NCBI GenBank assembly: GCA_033064195.1
Contig: JARBJD010000145.1
Location: 62,001 to 126,000 of the forward strand
Direction of reading: 5' to 3'
Source: Blattamonas nauphoetae
Taxonomy: Eukaryota > Preaxostyla > Oxymonadida
Length of the DNA stretch: 64,000 nt
Below the pieces are notes generated by a model. It was not told the DNA's origin. It did not search any database and saw nothing but the letters and a program-made list of their open reading frames with translations. Position numbers and translations under genes: made by a program. This document shows positions 21,241 to 33,000 of this stretch, one piece after another; within the stretch, counting starts at the first letter, position 1, and the number at the start of each line of letters is the position of its first letter.

Positions 21241-23301
21241 ATGTCAGAAAACTCTATTATCCCGACCCCCTATTCACTCCGAATTGTTGGAATACCTCCA
21301 TCAGTCGCAGCAAGCGTTATCAAAGCTTTTTGCGACCAACTGGGTCAAGTCATTCAGTTTCACCTTGTCAACCCAAAATCGAGTGGTAAACCCAGAATTG
21401 TCAACACATATGTTGTCTCTACATTATCACTGGCTTCAATGAGAGCGAAACTGGAAGAACAACCGTTAATCATTCAGGAAATCAAACTCTCTAGCCCGCA
21501 CCCACAACCCAACCCAAAAATTCTCATTCTGAAGCATCTCCCGAAAAATGTGGACGCGGAAGGGATCAGGAATATGATCAAGCCAGCAACTCCGTCTTCC
21601 ATTTCAGACGCCAACTCCGAGCTATCAAATGAACAGAAAAAAGTGTGTTTCGTCTCCTTCCAAACGAAAGAAGAGGCATTTGCCGCTTTTCAAAAACGTG
21701 GCAGCTGGAGATACAATGGCCTTGTACCTGACGTGTGGTTTGCGCCAGAAAGACGCCCTCAACACAATCAATCAGAAACACCGTCAGCCGTCTCCCAGCC
21801 TCCCACCAACAGAGAAGCGAGAGCGTTCCCTAAAATGGGGAACCCGACCTCTGACTCGTTCGAAGTTAAGATTGTTGGACTCCCTTCGTCAACAACAGAA
21901 GCGATTTTGGCATCGGCTCTGAAGGACGTCTCGATTGTCTCCCTTCGTGTGTTATATCAACTCAAAGCATCTGGCAAATATGCATTTGTTGCTGTGAAAA
22001 CAAAACACGATCAAGAAGCGTTAATTGCAATGCAGGACACACTCACAATCGACGGCCACAAATTGACGATCTTTCAACCGTCCGACACTGATCTCCGATT
22101 GGAACAGCTTCCACAAGGCACAACGAAGGAAGAGCTCGTGTCGCTTTTCCCAAACAGCAAGGTGGTCAGAGTCAATCTGTTCGGTCAGAAAGGAAAGATA
22201 AAAGCCGATGTGATCTTCGCGAACTCCGCTTCCCTCAAGGAAGCTCTGAAAAGAACTGAGAATTTAGAACTTCGCTCGCACCGTGTGCAAGTGAATAGAG
22301 TCTATCACGACCTCGTCAGGCAGGAGGAACACCGATTCAACTTTCGTCCTGCCAACCCACAAGAAATCCCCAAAACCACTTCAGAACCGGCCCCTACGCC
22401 TCTGAGCGACTCCACTGTGCTTTCTCCATCCAGATACATAGCGACAGCTAATTTTGTGGAGATTGAGGGCTTTCCTGGGGCGGTGGAAATGGCGCATGGG
22501 CAGATCGTGACCATTATCAAGCAGGATGCACGGGGGTGGAGCTATGTCATGATTGAGGCAACGGGCAAAGAGGGATTTGTTCCCACAAGCTATCTGGAAC
22601 AGTATGTTCCATATTCCCCATCTGTCTTTGATCAACTCCCACCGCCTCCCCCTCCTCCCACACAACCCGTCCAGAACATCGCCCCATCGCCGCACATGCC
22701 CCAAAATTGGTTGAATCCAGTCCCCTCGTACTCTCAGCAGCCTTACCCCAACATGTCCAGCCAAAACACAATAATCCCCTCAAACATGATTCCCGCTGCC
22801 CACAGCTACCAAAACTATCTCCCAGCGCCAGTCCCGCCGAATGCGCAGTTTGGGATGCAGTCGGGATCGATGTCTGCAGCAGCTGTGCCGTCCAACCGGC
22901 CCTCAACTCTTTCGCAGCATTCGCAGAACAGATGGACGTTCGATGCTCCTCCTCCCGTCTCGAGTGTGGCGTCCTGCTCACCTCACCAGCCATCCTCGCC
23001 GACGACCCTGTTCCAGACCAGCCCGCCGTCTCACAACACAACAGCGTCGATCTCGTCGCATTCTGACAGTTCTGCGGTGTTCGCTCCTCATTATCCGATA
23101 CCCACACAAACACAATGCCAACCTCAATCTCAAATTCTCTATTGTGGCATTTCCGGGAATCCGATCAGAACCATCGCGAGATTGCGCACCGACCCAGAAG
23201 AAGTGTATGAGTTTGAGGAGCTCAGGAAGTTTGTCGAAGAAAATGGGATTTGTCCGAAGACTTTTGAAACGGTTTTGGTGTCTGATATCATTGTGCAATG
23301 A
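21241..23301 (+). CDS. Multi-RRM protein with an SH3 domain and Pro-rich tail
   Basis: A single exon of 686 aa starting at ATG 21241. Four RRM-like folds can be traced: about residues 10-90 (LRIVGIPPSVAASV), 95-180 (ILILKHLPKNVDAE and VCFVSFQTKEEAFAAF), 205-280 (VKIVGLPSSTTEAI and KYAFVAVKTK) and 285-350 (LRLEQLPQGTTKEEL). An SH3 domain follows at about 398-455 (ATANFVEIEGFPGAVEMAHG, DARGWSYV, GFVPTSYLEQYVP). After it come a Pro/Ser/Gln-rich tail and a short helical end. It probably binds RNA and Pro-rich partners; the combination is unusual. It ends 222 nt from the convergent dipeptidase gene. Confidence 0.82.
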   Translation: MSENSIIPTPYSLRIVGIPPSVAASVIKAFCDQLGQVIQFHLVNPKSSGKPRIVNTYVVSTLSLASMRAKLEEQPLIIQEIKLSSPHPQPNPKILILKHLPKNVDAEGIRNMIKPATPSSISDANSELSNEQKKVCFVSFQTKEEAFAAFQKRGSWRYNGLVPDVWFAPERRPQHNQSETPSAVSQPPTNREARAFPKMGNPTSDSFEVKIVGLPSSTTEAILASALKDVSIVSLRVLYQLKASGKYAFVAVKTKHDQEALIAMQDTLTIDGHKLTIFQPSDTDLRLEQLPQGTTKEELVSLFPNSKVVRVNLFGQKGKIKADVIFANSASLKEALKRTENLELRSHRVQVNRVYHDLVRQEEHRFNFRPANPQEIPKTTSEPAPTPLSDSTVLSPSRYIATANFVEIEGFPGAVEMAHGQIVTIIKQDARGWSYVMIEATGKEGFVPTSYLEQYVPYSPSVFDQLPPPPPPPTQPVQNIAPSPHMPQNWLNPVPSYSQQPYPNMSSQNTIIPSNMIPAAHSYQNYLPAPVPPNAQFGMQSGSMSAAAVPSNRPSTLSQHSQNRWTFDAPPPVSSVASCSPHQPSSPTTLFQTSPPSHNTTASISSHSDSSAVFAPHYPIPTQTQCQPQSQILYCGISGNPIRTIARLRTDPEEVYEFEELRKFVEENGICPKTFETVLVSDIIVQ

Positions 23302-23523
23302 TGGGAAACGAGAAAGGGCAGTGATCAGCTTCTCATTCTTTTTTTCCATGATTCTATGATTGATAGTCAGACATGTCGTTTTTCGAAGCCCATCCCGCTC
23401 TTAAATCATCTTCGTCCACCTCTGGACAGTTTAACGCTCTCGTTCATGGGAACAACAGGGATTTCTGATGCAGATGAAGAAAGTTGATAAAAGAGAAGTT
23501 GTTTAACAGATAAACAGACAAAT

Positions 23524-25097
23524 CTACTCTAAAGCCAATAAAATATTGAGGACAAGATTGATCGTTCCAGGGATCGTGTCAATCACGAGTTCCTCTTTGG
23601 GCGAATGCACATGTCTTACAAACGGGCCAAGACAAATGCTTTCAAGGCCTGGATGCTTTTCCTGCAGCACGCCACACTCCAAACCAGCGTGAACGGCAAG
23701 AATCATTGGATCGTGTCCACGAAGTTGTTTGAAGCATTTTGTGGCAGTTTTGAGAAGAGCGCTGTCAATATTGGGCTCCCAGCCAGGATACAATCCTTGC
23801 ATGGGTCCCAATTCGATCCCAGACAGACGAGCCAGGGCAGCGAATTGTTGGTTGAGATGTGGCATGAATTCATTAACTGACGATCGAGGGGCCAACACAA
23901 TTTGAGCCTGCTCGTCAACACACTTCCCGCAAACATGAACAACGGCCATGTTCACAGAAGTCTCAACCAATCCAGGGACAGTTGGGGAATATCGGATCAC
24001 GCCATGCGGAAGGGTCAGGAGGAGGTCGAGGAACTTGCGGGAAGATGCTTTTGTGAGAGCGGACACTTTTTCGGCTGTTTCGGGGATTTTGAAGTTGAGA
24101 GTGAGATTGGGTTCGATCGTCTTCCATTCATGTTGAATCTGCTTGAATTCCTTGTTCACTGCTTCGGTGAACTGTGCTCTCTTGTCTTCCGGGATCACCA
24201 CACGGCAACGGGCGACTGGAGGGATAACATTTCTTTTGGTGCCCCCTTCGAATCCCATAACAACTGGTTCAGGCATGTCAGACGCGAGCGAAGCTTCGTG
24301 AACGAGACGAGCAAGCACTTTCACAGCATTAGCTTTTCCTTCGTGGATTTGCAGTCCGGAGTGTCCTCCGTGAAGACCGCTTATTTCGAACATCGCTGCG
24401 AATCCTTCGACGTTCTCGCGTGTCACGTCGAAGCGAATATCCTGTTCGAAGCCACCCGCACAGCCAATAATAATCATATTGTGGTCCTCAGAATCCAAAT
24501 TGATGAGGTATTTGCCTTTGAGCGTTCCAGGAACCATTTTTACGGCTCCTTCCATCGTCGTCTCCTCGTCGTAAGTAAAAACACATTCTAATGGTCCGTG
24601 CTGAAGAGTCTTGTCCTCCAGGATGTAAAGCATCATTGCACACCCAATTCCATCGTCAGCACCCAGTGAGGTGCCAGATGCACGAAGCGAGTATTTGCCA
24701 GCTTCTGGAATTGTTGATTCAGTGATTCTACAGATCACCGGGTCGTTCTCGAAATCGTGTTTGAGCCCATTTTCGCCAACAGCAACGATGTCCATGTGGG
24801 CTTGAAGAGTAATCATGGATTTATGTTCGAGTCCGGGCGAGGCTGGTTTTCGGATGATTACATTGCCGATTTTATCAATAAATGATTCAAGTCCCCACTT
24901 TTGGCCAAGTTCCTGAATTTTCCGGGCAATTTCTTTACAGTTACCCGAGCCACGAGGGGTTTCGGCGAGGAAGAACATGAAGTTCCAGATAGCCTTTGGT
25001 TCGGGAAGCCTTGGCTGAATAATCGATCAAAAAAGCATAGAGGACGTACGTCAGCGTAGAGTGCTTCGTGCTGCGCTAATTTGAAATACTTGGTCAT
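23524..25097 (-). CDS. pepD: Aminoacyl-histidine dipeptidase, PepD type (peptidase M20C)
   Basis: Two exons (25097-25050 and 25014-23524) are joined by a 35-nt GT-AG intron and restore the N-terminus LPEPKAIWNFMFFLAETPRG. The metallopeptidase residues are present: QAHMDIV, GTSLGADDGIG, DEETTMEGA, NLDSED, HGGHSG and the late histidine in RHVHSPKEE. The enzyme hydrolyses dipeptides such as Xaa-His using two zinc ions in the cytosol. The family is mainly bacterial, so the gene probably reached the host by lateral transfer; the intron argues that it is now a true nuclear gene rather than contamination. About 512 aa, near the usual length. Confidence 0.93.
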
Positions 25098-25260
25098 GGT
25101 CTGTTTTGATCTTACCCTTTGTTTCGGTACTTTACTTCCGTTGGAGAAGACAGAACTTTTGAGAGAAAATGAATTGTTCTGCCATTTTCCTTATTCTCTT
25201 TTGAGCCCCTTTTAGCAGAATGAAGACTTCATTTCACTTTCGCGAACTCCAACTTCCAGT

Positions 25261-25280
25261 CGGTGGGTTCGATCGTCACG
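25261..25280 (+). promoter_or_regulatory. Conserved block before SPRY start codon (gene 3)
   Basis: GTGGGTTCGATCGTCAC abuts the ATG, as in genes 2 and 4. A further conserved word, TTTTAGCAGAATGAA, lies about 60 nt upstream near 25210 and is also found upstream of gene 4. Confidence 0.4.
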
Positions 25281-26061
25281 ATGTCGTTTGTTCTCGATGA
25301 CGTCTACACTATCTCAATTGACCAACAACCTAATCCATCGTTCCCTTCTCTTTCTGTATTGATGCGTTTTGTTACTCCTCTCCCAACACTCCCACCAATG
25401 ACTTTCACCGATCCTTCTCATTTCTCCATTGATCATACCACTATTACCCGAATACAGCTTGAGCGGAGGAGAGATGGAAAGTTTTTTTGGAGTTCTCTTC
25501 TCTTGTCTGACCCATTCACATCTGGAATCGTCTCAATCACAATCACAATTCTCAGACTTGCTTGTATGCTTGATTTCATCAAATCATCATTTTAAGCACC
25601 ATCTGGTAGGACTGCTTTTGGTTTGATGGATCCAAACAATCCGATTCCTGCAGTTGGTGAAGCACTTGGATTTCGAGTCAAAAGCCTGTTTTTCTCTTTT
25701 CTCATCTTCTCAGAGTCTGTCAGTCTCCACAACTTTGGCTATCTCAATTTCTACACTCCATCAATCCGTTCAAATCAACGTTGCCACTCTGAACTAAATC
25801 AAGGAGACTGTGTTCGAATGGAAGTTGATCTTGACTCAACACCTCGAACCGTGCAATTCTTTGTGAATGGTGAAGCTGGAAGGTGTTACGTGTCAGGAAT
25901 CCCTTCATCAGTGCGAATTGGAGTCTGATTCTTTGTTCTCTCATTGTTTTCCATTTCAGTTTTCTGTCTATAAACAAGGACTATCATTCCGAATTGACAA
26001 CATTTCCCGCCTCTCCCAACCAACACCAATCTCGGATGAAATGAAGGAAGTGAAATGGTGA
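25281..26061 (+). CDS. Stand-alone SPRY-domain gene 3
   Basis: The start is MSFVLDDVYTISIDQQ. Exon 1 ends near 25566 with SGIVSITITILR. Exon 2 (FGLMDPNNPIPAVGEALG) follows, then a 30-nt intron (about 25685-25714), the core exon with GDCVRMEVDLDST and NGEAGRCYVSGIPSS, and the last exon FRIDNISRLSQPTPIS ending AAATGG-TGA. The last exon and the downstream spacer are part of the duplication shared with 16683-17222. Confidence 0.65.
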
Positions 26062-26504
26062 TTGCATTCCTTCTCTTCTTCATCATCATCACTGCATCTA
26101 TCACCTCGACCGTGGTATTGTGATCTGTGTGACAACAACGATTGCACTGTGTCAGACACACCATCTGACAATTCCATTTTGTGTTTGTTATGCGTTTTTT
26201 CAGAATGTCCAGCTCAACAGTCTTTCGAAGCGGTTCTGCCTGTTTCGATGGACATTGAAAGAATATCGAAAGATAATGATCACATTCAATGAAAATGATG
26301 CTGCGACATGTCCCCGAGGGAATGAGAATGGACACAACGACTATTTTGGTGGTTGGATCTGATCCCGCTTTTCGTACGAGTTGGGAGCAGGAAGGCTTTT
26401 CGGGAGATTGATTCTTGTTCTGCCATTTCGCTTCTTCTCTTTCGAATCCAATTTTGGCTGAACGAATTCTTCATTCTTCCTTCGCGAGTCACAACGTCCA
26501 TTCA
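25968..26504 (+). repeat. Segmental duplication, copy 2
   Basis: Nearly identical to 16683-17222 up to the words CACAACGTCCATTC, after which the copies diverge. No intact gene was recognised in the shared spacer. Confidence 0.85.
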
Positions 26505-26801
26505 GTGTGATTCTCACTCATCTTTCCTTTCTTTTACAACTTTTTCATCTTTTTCTCCCCTTACTTTCATTTCTCGTTTATGTCTTGTTCTTATCAGAAC
26601 ACGATTCCGCTCCATCACACCAGATATCTCAGGGAACGAAGGATCTGACCATGAGCGAGAATCACAATTTACTGAAACAGGATCTCATTGGACAGTCTCT
26701 GTGCAGTATTCACAAGCTGACATTGAGAAACGATCTCAACTTGGGGTGATGTCTCTCCAAAACTCACGCTTGCCATCGCCACGTCCATCGCCTGGCCCGA
26801 C

Positions 26802-28068
26802 ATGTTCTTGGCAGGAGGATCCGAACGAGATGAGGATGAGATGGTGCGGACGCCGAAACTTGTTGAAATGGACGCAACTGAGTCCCCTCAAACTTTTTTT
26901 GCAAATCGCCAGCCACAGACCCTTCACCAAACATCTTCGCCATTCAGGAGTACTACCATGCGAACAGGAACTCGAACTATTGGGTCAACGACGCTTTCGC
27001 CGATTCGGACAGAAGATATCGCGTTGAAATCCCATCTTCTTTATCATCAGAATCACAACCCGTATCTTCGATTTAACTCGCCAATTGGAAGGAAACTGGC
27101 AGAAGCTTGTGAGGAACGTCATCTTCTGTCATCAATCGATCCAAATCGAACGTCGAATACTCAATTCCAGTCTTCACTACGATCACCGATAAGAAATGGA
27201 TGGAGAATGACTGGCACACCACAGAGACTTCACCAGACGAGTCAAAATTCGCCATTTGTGGAGTATTCTCAAATGAATTCTGGGTCTCACAGTGGATCTG
27301 GGGATCATTCGTTTGAACGATCCGGAACTCGTGCATTCGGAACTATGGGAACTGAACGAGAGGGAGATGACCATGGATCGGACGATGTGAATAGTGTTCA
27401 GCATCGGAACACAATGCACCTCCTTTCGATGCTGACGACGACAGCGAGGAGTGGTTCGATCTCAGACCTGTCGACATCGAAAGCATCGTCAGATTCCAAG
27501 GAAAAAGTGGCCGATGCGCCAGAAGCGCTTCGAAGCAGCAGAGAAGACGAAAATATGCCAGAAACAGATGAAATAGACGACCAAGACTCCCTCCACTCCA
27601 AATCATCGATTTCATCGCCAACGGAAGACAGACAAGAAATATCGACTTCCTCCAAACGACTATATTGTGGGACTCGAACGAAACCAACGCGATCGGCGCC
27701 TGAAACGTATAGCTCGCCGATACGAACATCTGGACAACAGAAGAACAAACTCAGCGAGGATTCGGATGAAGACTCAATTAAGGATCCAGAATCAGGGGAA
27801 TATCAAAGTGAATCATCAGAACCACACTCTGATGGTATTGTGCCCATCCAGAAAGAGATGGACGATGACGAAGTTTGGCCGTCGTTTTCTTATTCTATTC
27901 TCGTTCTATCCGCTTTTTCTTGTTTTTCAGTTTCTCTCCACTCTCTCCCCTATTCACCGTGGGACAGCATACGTGAATCGGCAACCATCTCCGAAAAAAC
28001 AAGAGCTTGTTGAACGGAAGGACAAGTCGGAAACCGTCGAAATTGAGAGGGAAACGATTCATCTCTGA
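26802..28068 (+). CDS. Ser/Thr-rich acidic protein of unknown function
   Basis: The open frame 26802-27872 joins across a 58-nt intron (27873-27930) to 27931-28068. It is rich in Ser, Thr, Asp and Glu with scattered SP/TP sites (TLSPIRTED, SLRSPIRNG), looks disordered and has no recognised domain. An earlier exon with MSENHNLLKQDLIGQSL (from 26651) is plausible, but its junction could not be settled. After the TGA at 28066-28068 the same frame stays open for another 85 codons of similar charged composition (28069-28323) until TGA at 28324, so the true C-terminus may extend there. Confidence 0.55.
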
Positions 28069-28599
28069 AGAGGAGACGAACATTCGTATGGAGAAAATAA
28101 CGAACGACACAAACGAAAGATATTTGAATCGGGTGAAATGAAACAGGAGCGAAACAATCAGAAGAAGAACAGGAAGCAAGATAACAAACGGGAAGAAATC
28201 GGAGAAGAAAAAAGCGACAGCGAGTCCGTAGTTGTGGAGGAAGTGACAGGGAGTGTGGTTGAATCGCCATTTCGAGCAGAAAAGGTGCTCGGCGACGATT
28301 CGAGTGAGGATGGAATTTCGGAGTGAGGGGGACAGTACGGTATTTTCAAGGCGCATCACATGATTGTTTTGATTGTTTTCTGCATCGTTTACCAGTTGAG
28401 GAAGTCGGAAGTGAACGAGATTGATGTGAGGGTTGATCGAATTCAGGGATCACAATGCTGCCATTCTGAAAACACGAAAGAACCAATATTATGTCAAAAC
28501 TACATGAAGACAAGATCAACACACGTGAAGGGGTGAAAGAAAGACTGTGCTACAGCTCAATTGATGCGAAAATCCGAGAATCGACTTGGTGGGTCAAGA

Positions 28600-29372
28600 T
28601 TACCATTTCACGTGTCTCATCTTTTCTGAGATTGGTGTTGGTTGGGAGATGTGAGAAATATTGTCGATTCGGAGCGATGTCCCAAGTCCAATGGTCGAAC
28701 ACTGAAAAGAGAACAATGAATGAAAAGAGAATCAGACTCCAATTCGCACTGATGAAGGGATTCCTGACACGTAACACCATCCAGCCTCGCCATTCATAAA
28801 GAATTGCACTGTTCGAGGTGTCGAGTCAAGATCAACTTCCATTCGAACACAATCTCCTTCAGTCTGACGAGAGTGGCTATCTCGAAACAAATGGGATGAT
28901 GGAGTGTTGCAGATGAGAACGCCATAGTTGTTGTGACCGACAGAATCTGAGAAGATGAGAAAAAAGAAAAACAGACTTTCGACTCGAAATCCCAGTGCTT
29001 CACCATGTTTGTGAATAGGAGAGTTGGAGTCCATCAAACCAAAACACATACTTCCCCCTAACCAAACAATGAGGAAGAGTTACGCACACATTCAAGCGAT
29101 AGAATTGTGATTGTGACCGAGACAACTCCAGAAGTGAATGGGTCCGAAAGAAGAGCAGAACTCCAAACAGAAGTTCCATATTTCCCCCGACCAAATTCTG
29201 TTCGGGTGATCGTCGTGCGATCGATGGAGAAATGCGAAGGATCTGTGAATGTCATTGGTGGGAGTGTTAGGAGAGGGGCAACAAAACGCATCAATACAGA
29301 AATAGAAGGGAACGTTGGATCAGCTTGTGGGTCAATTGAGAGAGTGTCGTTGTCATTGCGAACGAACGACAT
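28600..29372 (-). CDS. Stand-alone SPRY-domain gene 4
   Basis: The start MSFVRNDNDTLSIDPQ has the same upstream block as genes 2 and 3. Exon 1 ends near 29093. A short intron leads to FGLMDSNSPIHKHGEALG, then the 30-nt intron (about 28951-28980), the core exon with GDCVRMEVDLDST and NGEAGWCYVSGIPSS, and a last exon ending at TAA 28600-28602. The last exon has drifted in places, so the reading frame should be checked against transcripts. Confidence 0.6.
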
Positions 29373-29392
29373 CGTGACGATCGAACCCACTG
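29373..29392 (-). promoter_or_regulatory. Conserved block before SPRY start codon (gene 4)
   Basis: Minus-strand GTGGGTTCGATCGTCAC next to the ATG, with TTTTAGCAGAATGAA further upstream (about 29425-29440), as in gene 3. Confidence 0.4.
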
Positions 29393-30081
29393 AGTGGAGA
29401 TTGGGTGTCACGAATTTGGAATGAAGTATTCATTCTGCTAAAAGGGGGCTCAAAAGAGAATGTCACTTCTTGGTTCCGTCACTTCAGTCTCACTGTCATT
29501 TCGTCCAAAAAATGAGACAAAATGCTTCGTTGTGATCTGGTGACATGAAAATGACGAAACAAATGCGGATGACGATGCTAAACTCTGTTGTGTGAAATGG
29601 ATGACATGCGGCGTGTTATGACAAATATAGCGATCCAAGTGTATCGGGTGCTTGGCGAACCAAACAACAAACAAATCGTTCAAACCAAACATGAAAAGAC
29701 AGACAATGAGCAAGATCCATGTTAACTCGGGAATACCATGGAGAGAACATAGGTGAGATGGGCGGTGGGGGATGTGATGAAGCGGGTGATGTTGAGAAAT
29801 GATGAAGTGATGCCGATCAGAAGACAAAACCTCCAGCGACAATCAAGAATACTTCATCATGAACAGCGACGAGGGCTGGGTGAGATGAGAGAGGCAGCAG
29901 TGAAGAAAGAAAACTCAAAAAGAAACCTAAAGATTCACACAACACATCTCGAATCAAAAGTGAAGTGTTGAGTGGGATGATGTCAGAGTGAGTTGATGGT
30001 TGAGAGTGAAGGAAGATGGAAGAAAGAATGGAAGAGAAATGAAGAGGGCAGGCTGATAAAGAATGAAAAAACGAGGAGAGA
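29393..30081. other. Intergenic stretch without a supported gene
   Basis: Only the conserved upstream word of SPRY gene 4 and short, domain-free frames are seen. A hydrophobic minus-strand stretch near 29640-29720 has no supporting exon structure. Confidence 0.5.
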
Positions 30082-33000
30082 TCAAGAAGAGGTTCTGAGT
30101 GCATCTCTTGGTTGGGGAAGTGTGGTTGGCTGTTCAGGTTCCACTGATTCTGTTCCGCCCAATCCAACAAGCACGTCTTTCAGGCTTGGTCTGTCTTTCG
30201 GGTCGAACGAGAGGCATTTTGTGATCAACTCCCGAATTTCGGTGTCCAAAACCAGTTTCATGTTCGGCTTCACTCCTCCCTCGTTCTGACGACCAGCATT
30301 CGCTTCGTCCATCTCTTTCCAAGGCACTTCTTCTGTCCACATCTCCCACAGAACCAATCCCAGGCTGAACACTAACGCTGACTCCTCATCAATCTTCTCT
30401 CCATTCAATCGACACACTTCCGGTGCTCTCCATCGCTGGCCCTCAACTGTCCCGCTCTTCGCAGTCGAGAGCCGTTCCCCAAAAAAAGACATCTCTTGTT
30501 CTCCGTCCTTCTTTCCCTGCTGTTGGTCATTCTGCGGTCCTCGTTCGACTTCATGTGGTCCTTCAGGAATCGTCGCCAATCGAAGCTGGACCAAGCTGTT
30601 GTTCACAAGCACCCAGTGTGGAGAGAAGCGCGTGGTGATTGGACTGGATTTGTGTTCTGTCCGAATTCGAATCAATCCATTCACTATCTTCCGACTCAAC
30701 TCTTTCTTGTTCAAATCTCTCTTCTTCTCTGGTCTGTGCAGAACATCGAACAGCGTGTCAGCCTTCATCCAATCAACAACTCCCACTTCTCCCGTCTCTC
30801 CCAACACTTCCACAAACTGGTGTGATTCCATTGAGGCTGTGACGGACGTTGATTCTGGTTGACATTTGTTGATTGTCACCGTCTGCTGTGTCTTGAGAAG
30901 ATGGTCGAAACTGCTTTCAGAAAGCGTGACTTCCATTTTCTGTTCCATTTCCATCCGAGCTGCTTCCTCATCGTCCAACTCTTTCATTTTTGTCCCTTTT
31001 TCAGTTGTTTGATTGTTCTGCTTTCTTCGGCGCCAGCAGACGAACACGACGATGACGATGAGAAGGAGCAGGCAGACGAGGGAGACGAGGAGAGGAATCA
31101 TCCATTTCATGTTCTCCCTCACTGCCTGAGCCAATCTCTCCACTGAGCTCTTCTGAATAACAAACGATGTTGTGGTTTCGTTCAATCCAAACCAAAGTCG
31201 ACCGCACCATTCCAGATCTTTGTTTAATTCTGACATGGACGACAGTGGCAGGCTCATTTCGATGCGAGTTTCGTTGAATAATTCAGTTGAGTCTTCAGAA
31301 AGCGGAATCCGAACCATCTTTCCCTCCTTTCCATCTTTCTGCTTTTCAAACACTTCCAGAAAGAGAGAACAAGGAATCAGCGTTGTTCCTTCAATTGTCA
31401 CTTCAAATCCTGTTTTCTCTTTGTTCAGCTTGCTCGTCGACGATGACGAGAGTGTTGGGATGAAAAATGGAGTGTTCACATTCACATCGTCCCCATTCAA
31501 TTCACAGTCTTCGTGAGACATCCACAGATGAGGATGGTCTCCCTTCCCATCTCCTCCATTCAAACTCCCAACCGCAATCTTTCCTCCTTCTGAACATCGA
31601 ATGTTGCGGCGAAGAGATGGGAAAGAGGAAGAGGAAGGGCTGTTGTCGTGGAAAGCACTTGTTTCAATCGTCAGACTTCCTCCTTCGATGTTGATCGCTC
31701 CTTGTGACAGGCGACGCAGTTGCGTCGATGTGATGGTCGTGGTCGAATTCAACAACATCAGAATTCCACTCTCCCAGACACACAAATCAGCACCTGTTTC
31801 GATTTCGTTTCTTTCGGGCGAGGACGATCCAGTGAGTGAACACGTCTCCATTGTCAGTTGGCCTCCAACCATTCGAATGAAGATCAGCGAAGGCGAGTCA
31901 GAGAGAGCAATATCAACTTGATGAATCCAAAGGCGACCTCCAGAGACTTCAATCATTCCTTCTCCTTCGAATTCTGACGATGACGATGGAGAGACAAGCA
32001 GTTCTGGTTTTGTCGACGGTCCTGACTGGATAACAGCTTCATGATGAGACAGTATCTTCACTTGTTCTTTCTGTGTCGTGCTGTGAATGATCGACATCGA
32101 CAACGATCCAATCCCAACTCCTTCCACAATCTTCCATCCATCCTCAATCGAAGAGCACGGTCGGTTGAAATCTCCACAAAACAACGTCGAGTCAGACGAC
32201 GACCCAGAATCGACATAAATGACGAAAGGACAAACAAGAGAGCCAGTTGTGTCAGAGACGGTAGAATCAAATGTGGGGGAAGCGTGACCTTCGTTCATAG
32301 CTTCAATTGAGGTGATCTCGTACTTCGTGTTGTGATGGAGTGTCGTTGACCATCCGATTTGGATTTCGAAAGATTTGGCTTCAATTTGTGAGGTGATTGT
32401 TGCGATGAAGGAGAACGAGTTGTTCAGAGTGATGTTCAGCGAGTTCCCAACCACCAAGCCTGTTCCAGTCAACGTCACATAACATCCTGTGTGAAGAGTG
32501 TTTGTATGTCGTCCCGAATGTCAGAATCGAGGAAGACGAATTGCTGATCGGCACTTTGAACAGCAGTTCCCCATCATTGCTCAAAAATGCTTCGGAAGTC
32601 TGTTCCGACGACACAGAATTGAGTTTCAACGTGTATGTTTCATCAGTCAGTGCTCTTCCTTTCAGTCTCACTGTCGCTTCTGTTTTCGCTCCATTCAATG
32701 TAACTCTTCCTTCTTCGATTTGCTTTGGTTCCTCAGGAACAACGAACCCTGCCTTGTCTTTGATCAAAACAGAATGTGTTGAGCTTTCGAGTGACACAAT
32801 CGTGTAACTCTCATTGTATTGCAGTGCTCGAGATTTGTACACAAGCTCTGTCAGTGTTCCAGTGCGTGAACGACCCAGATCACATGATGTTGCTGTCGCC
32901 ATCGGAACGGAGGGGACTTTCAGTTTGATATCTGAGTTTACCAGACCAGTATCACTCCCAAGCTTCAACAACGAGACCGTGTATGTCTGCCCATATGTCA

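Noticed and set aside
23524-25097. Bacterial contamination
   Set aside because: The gene has a short GT-AG intron and is flanked on both sides by intron-bearing host genes.
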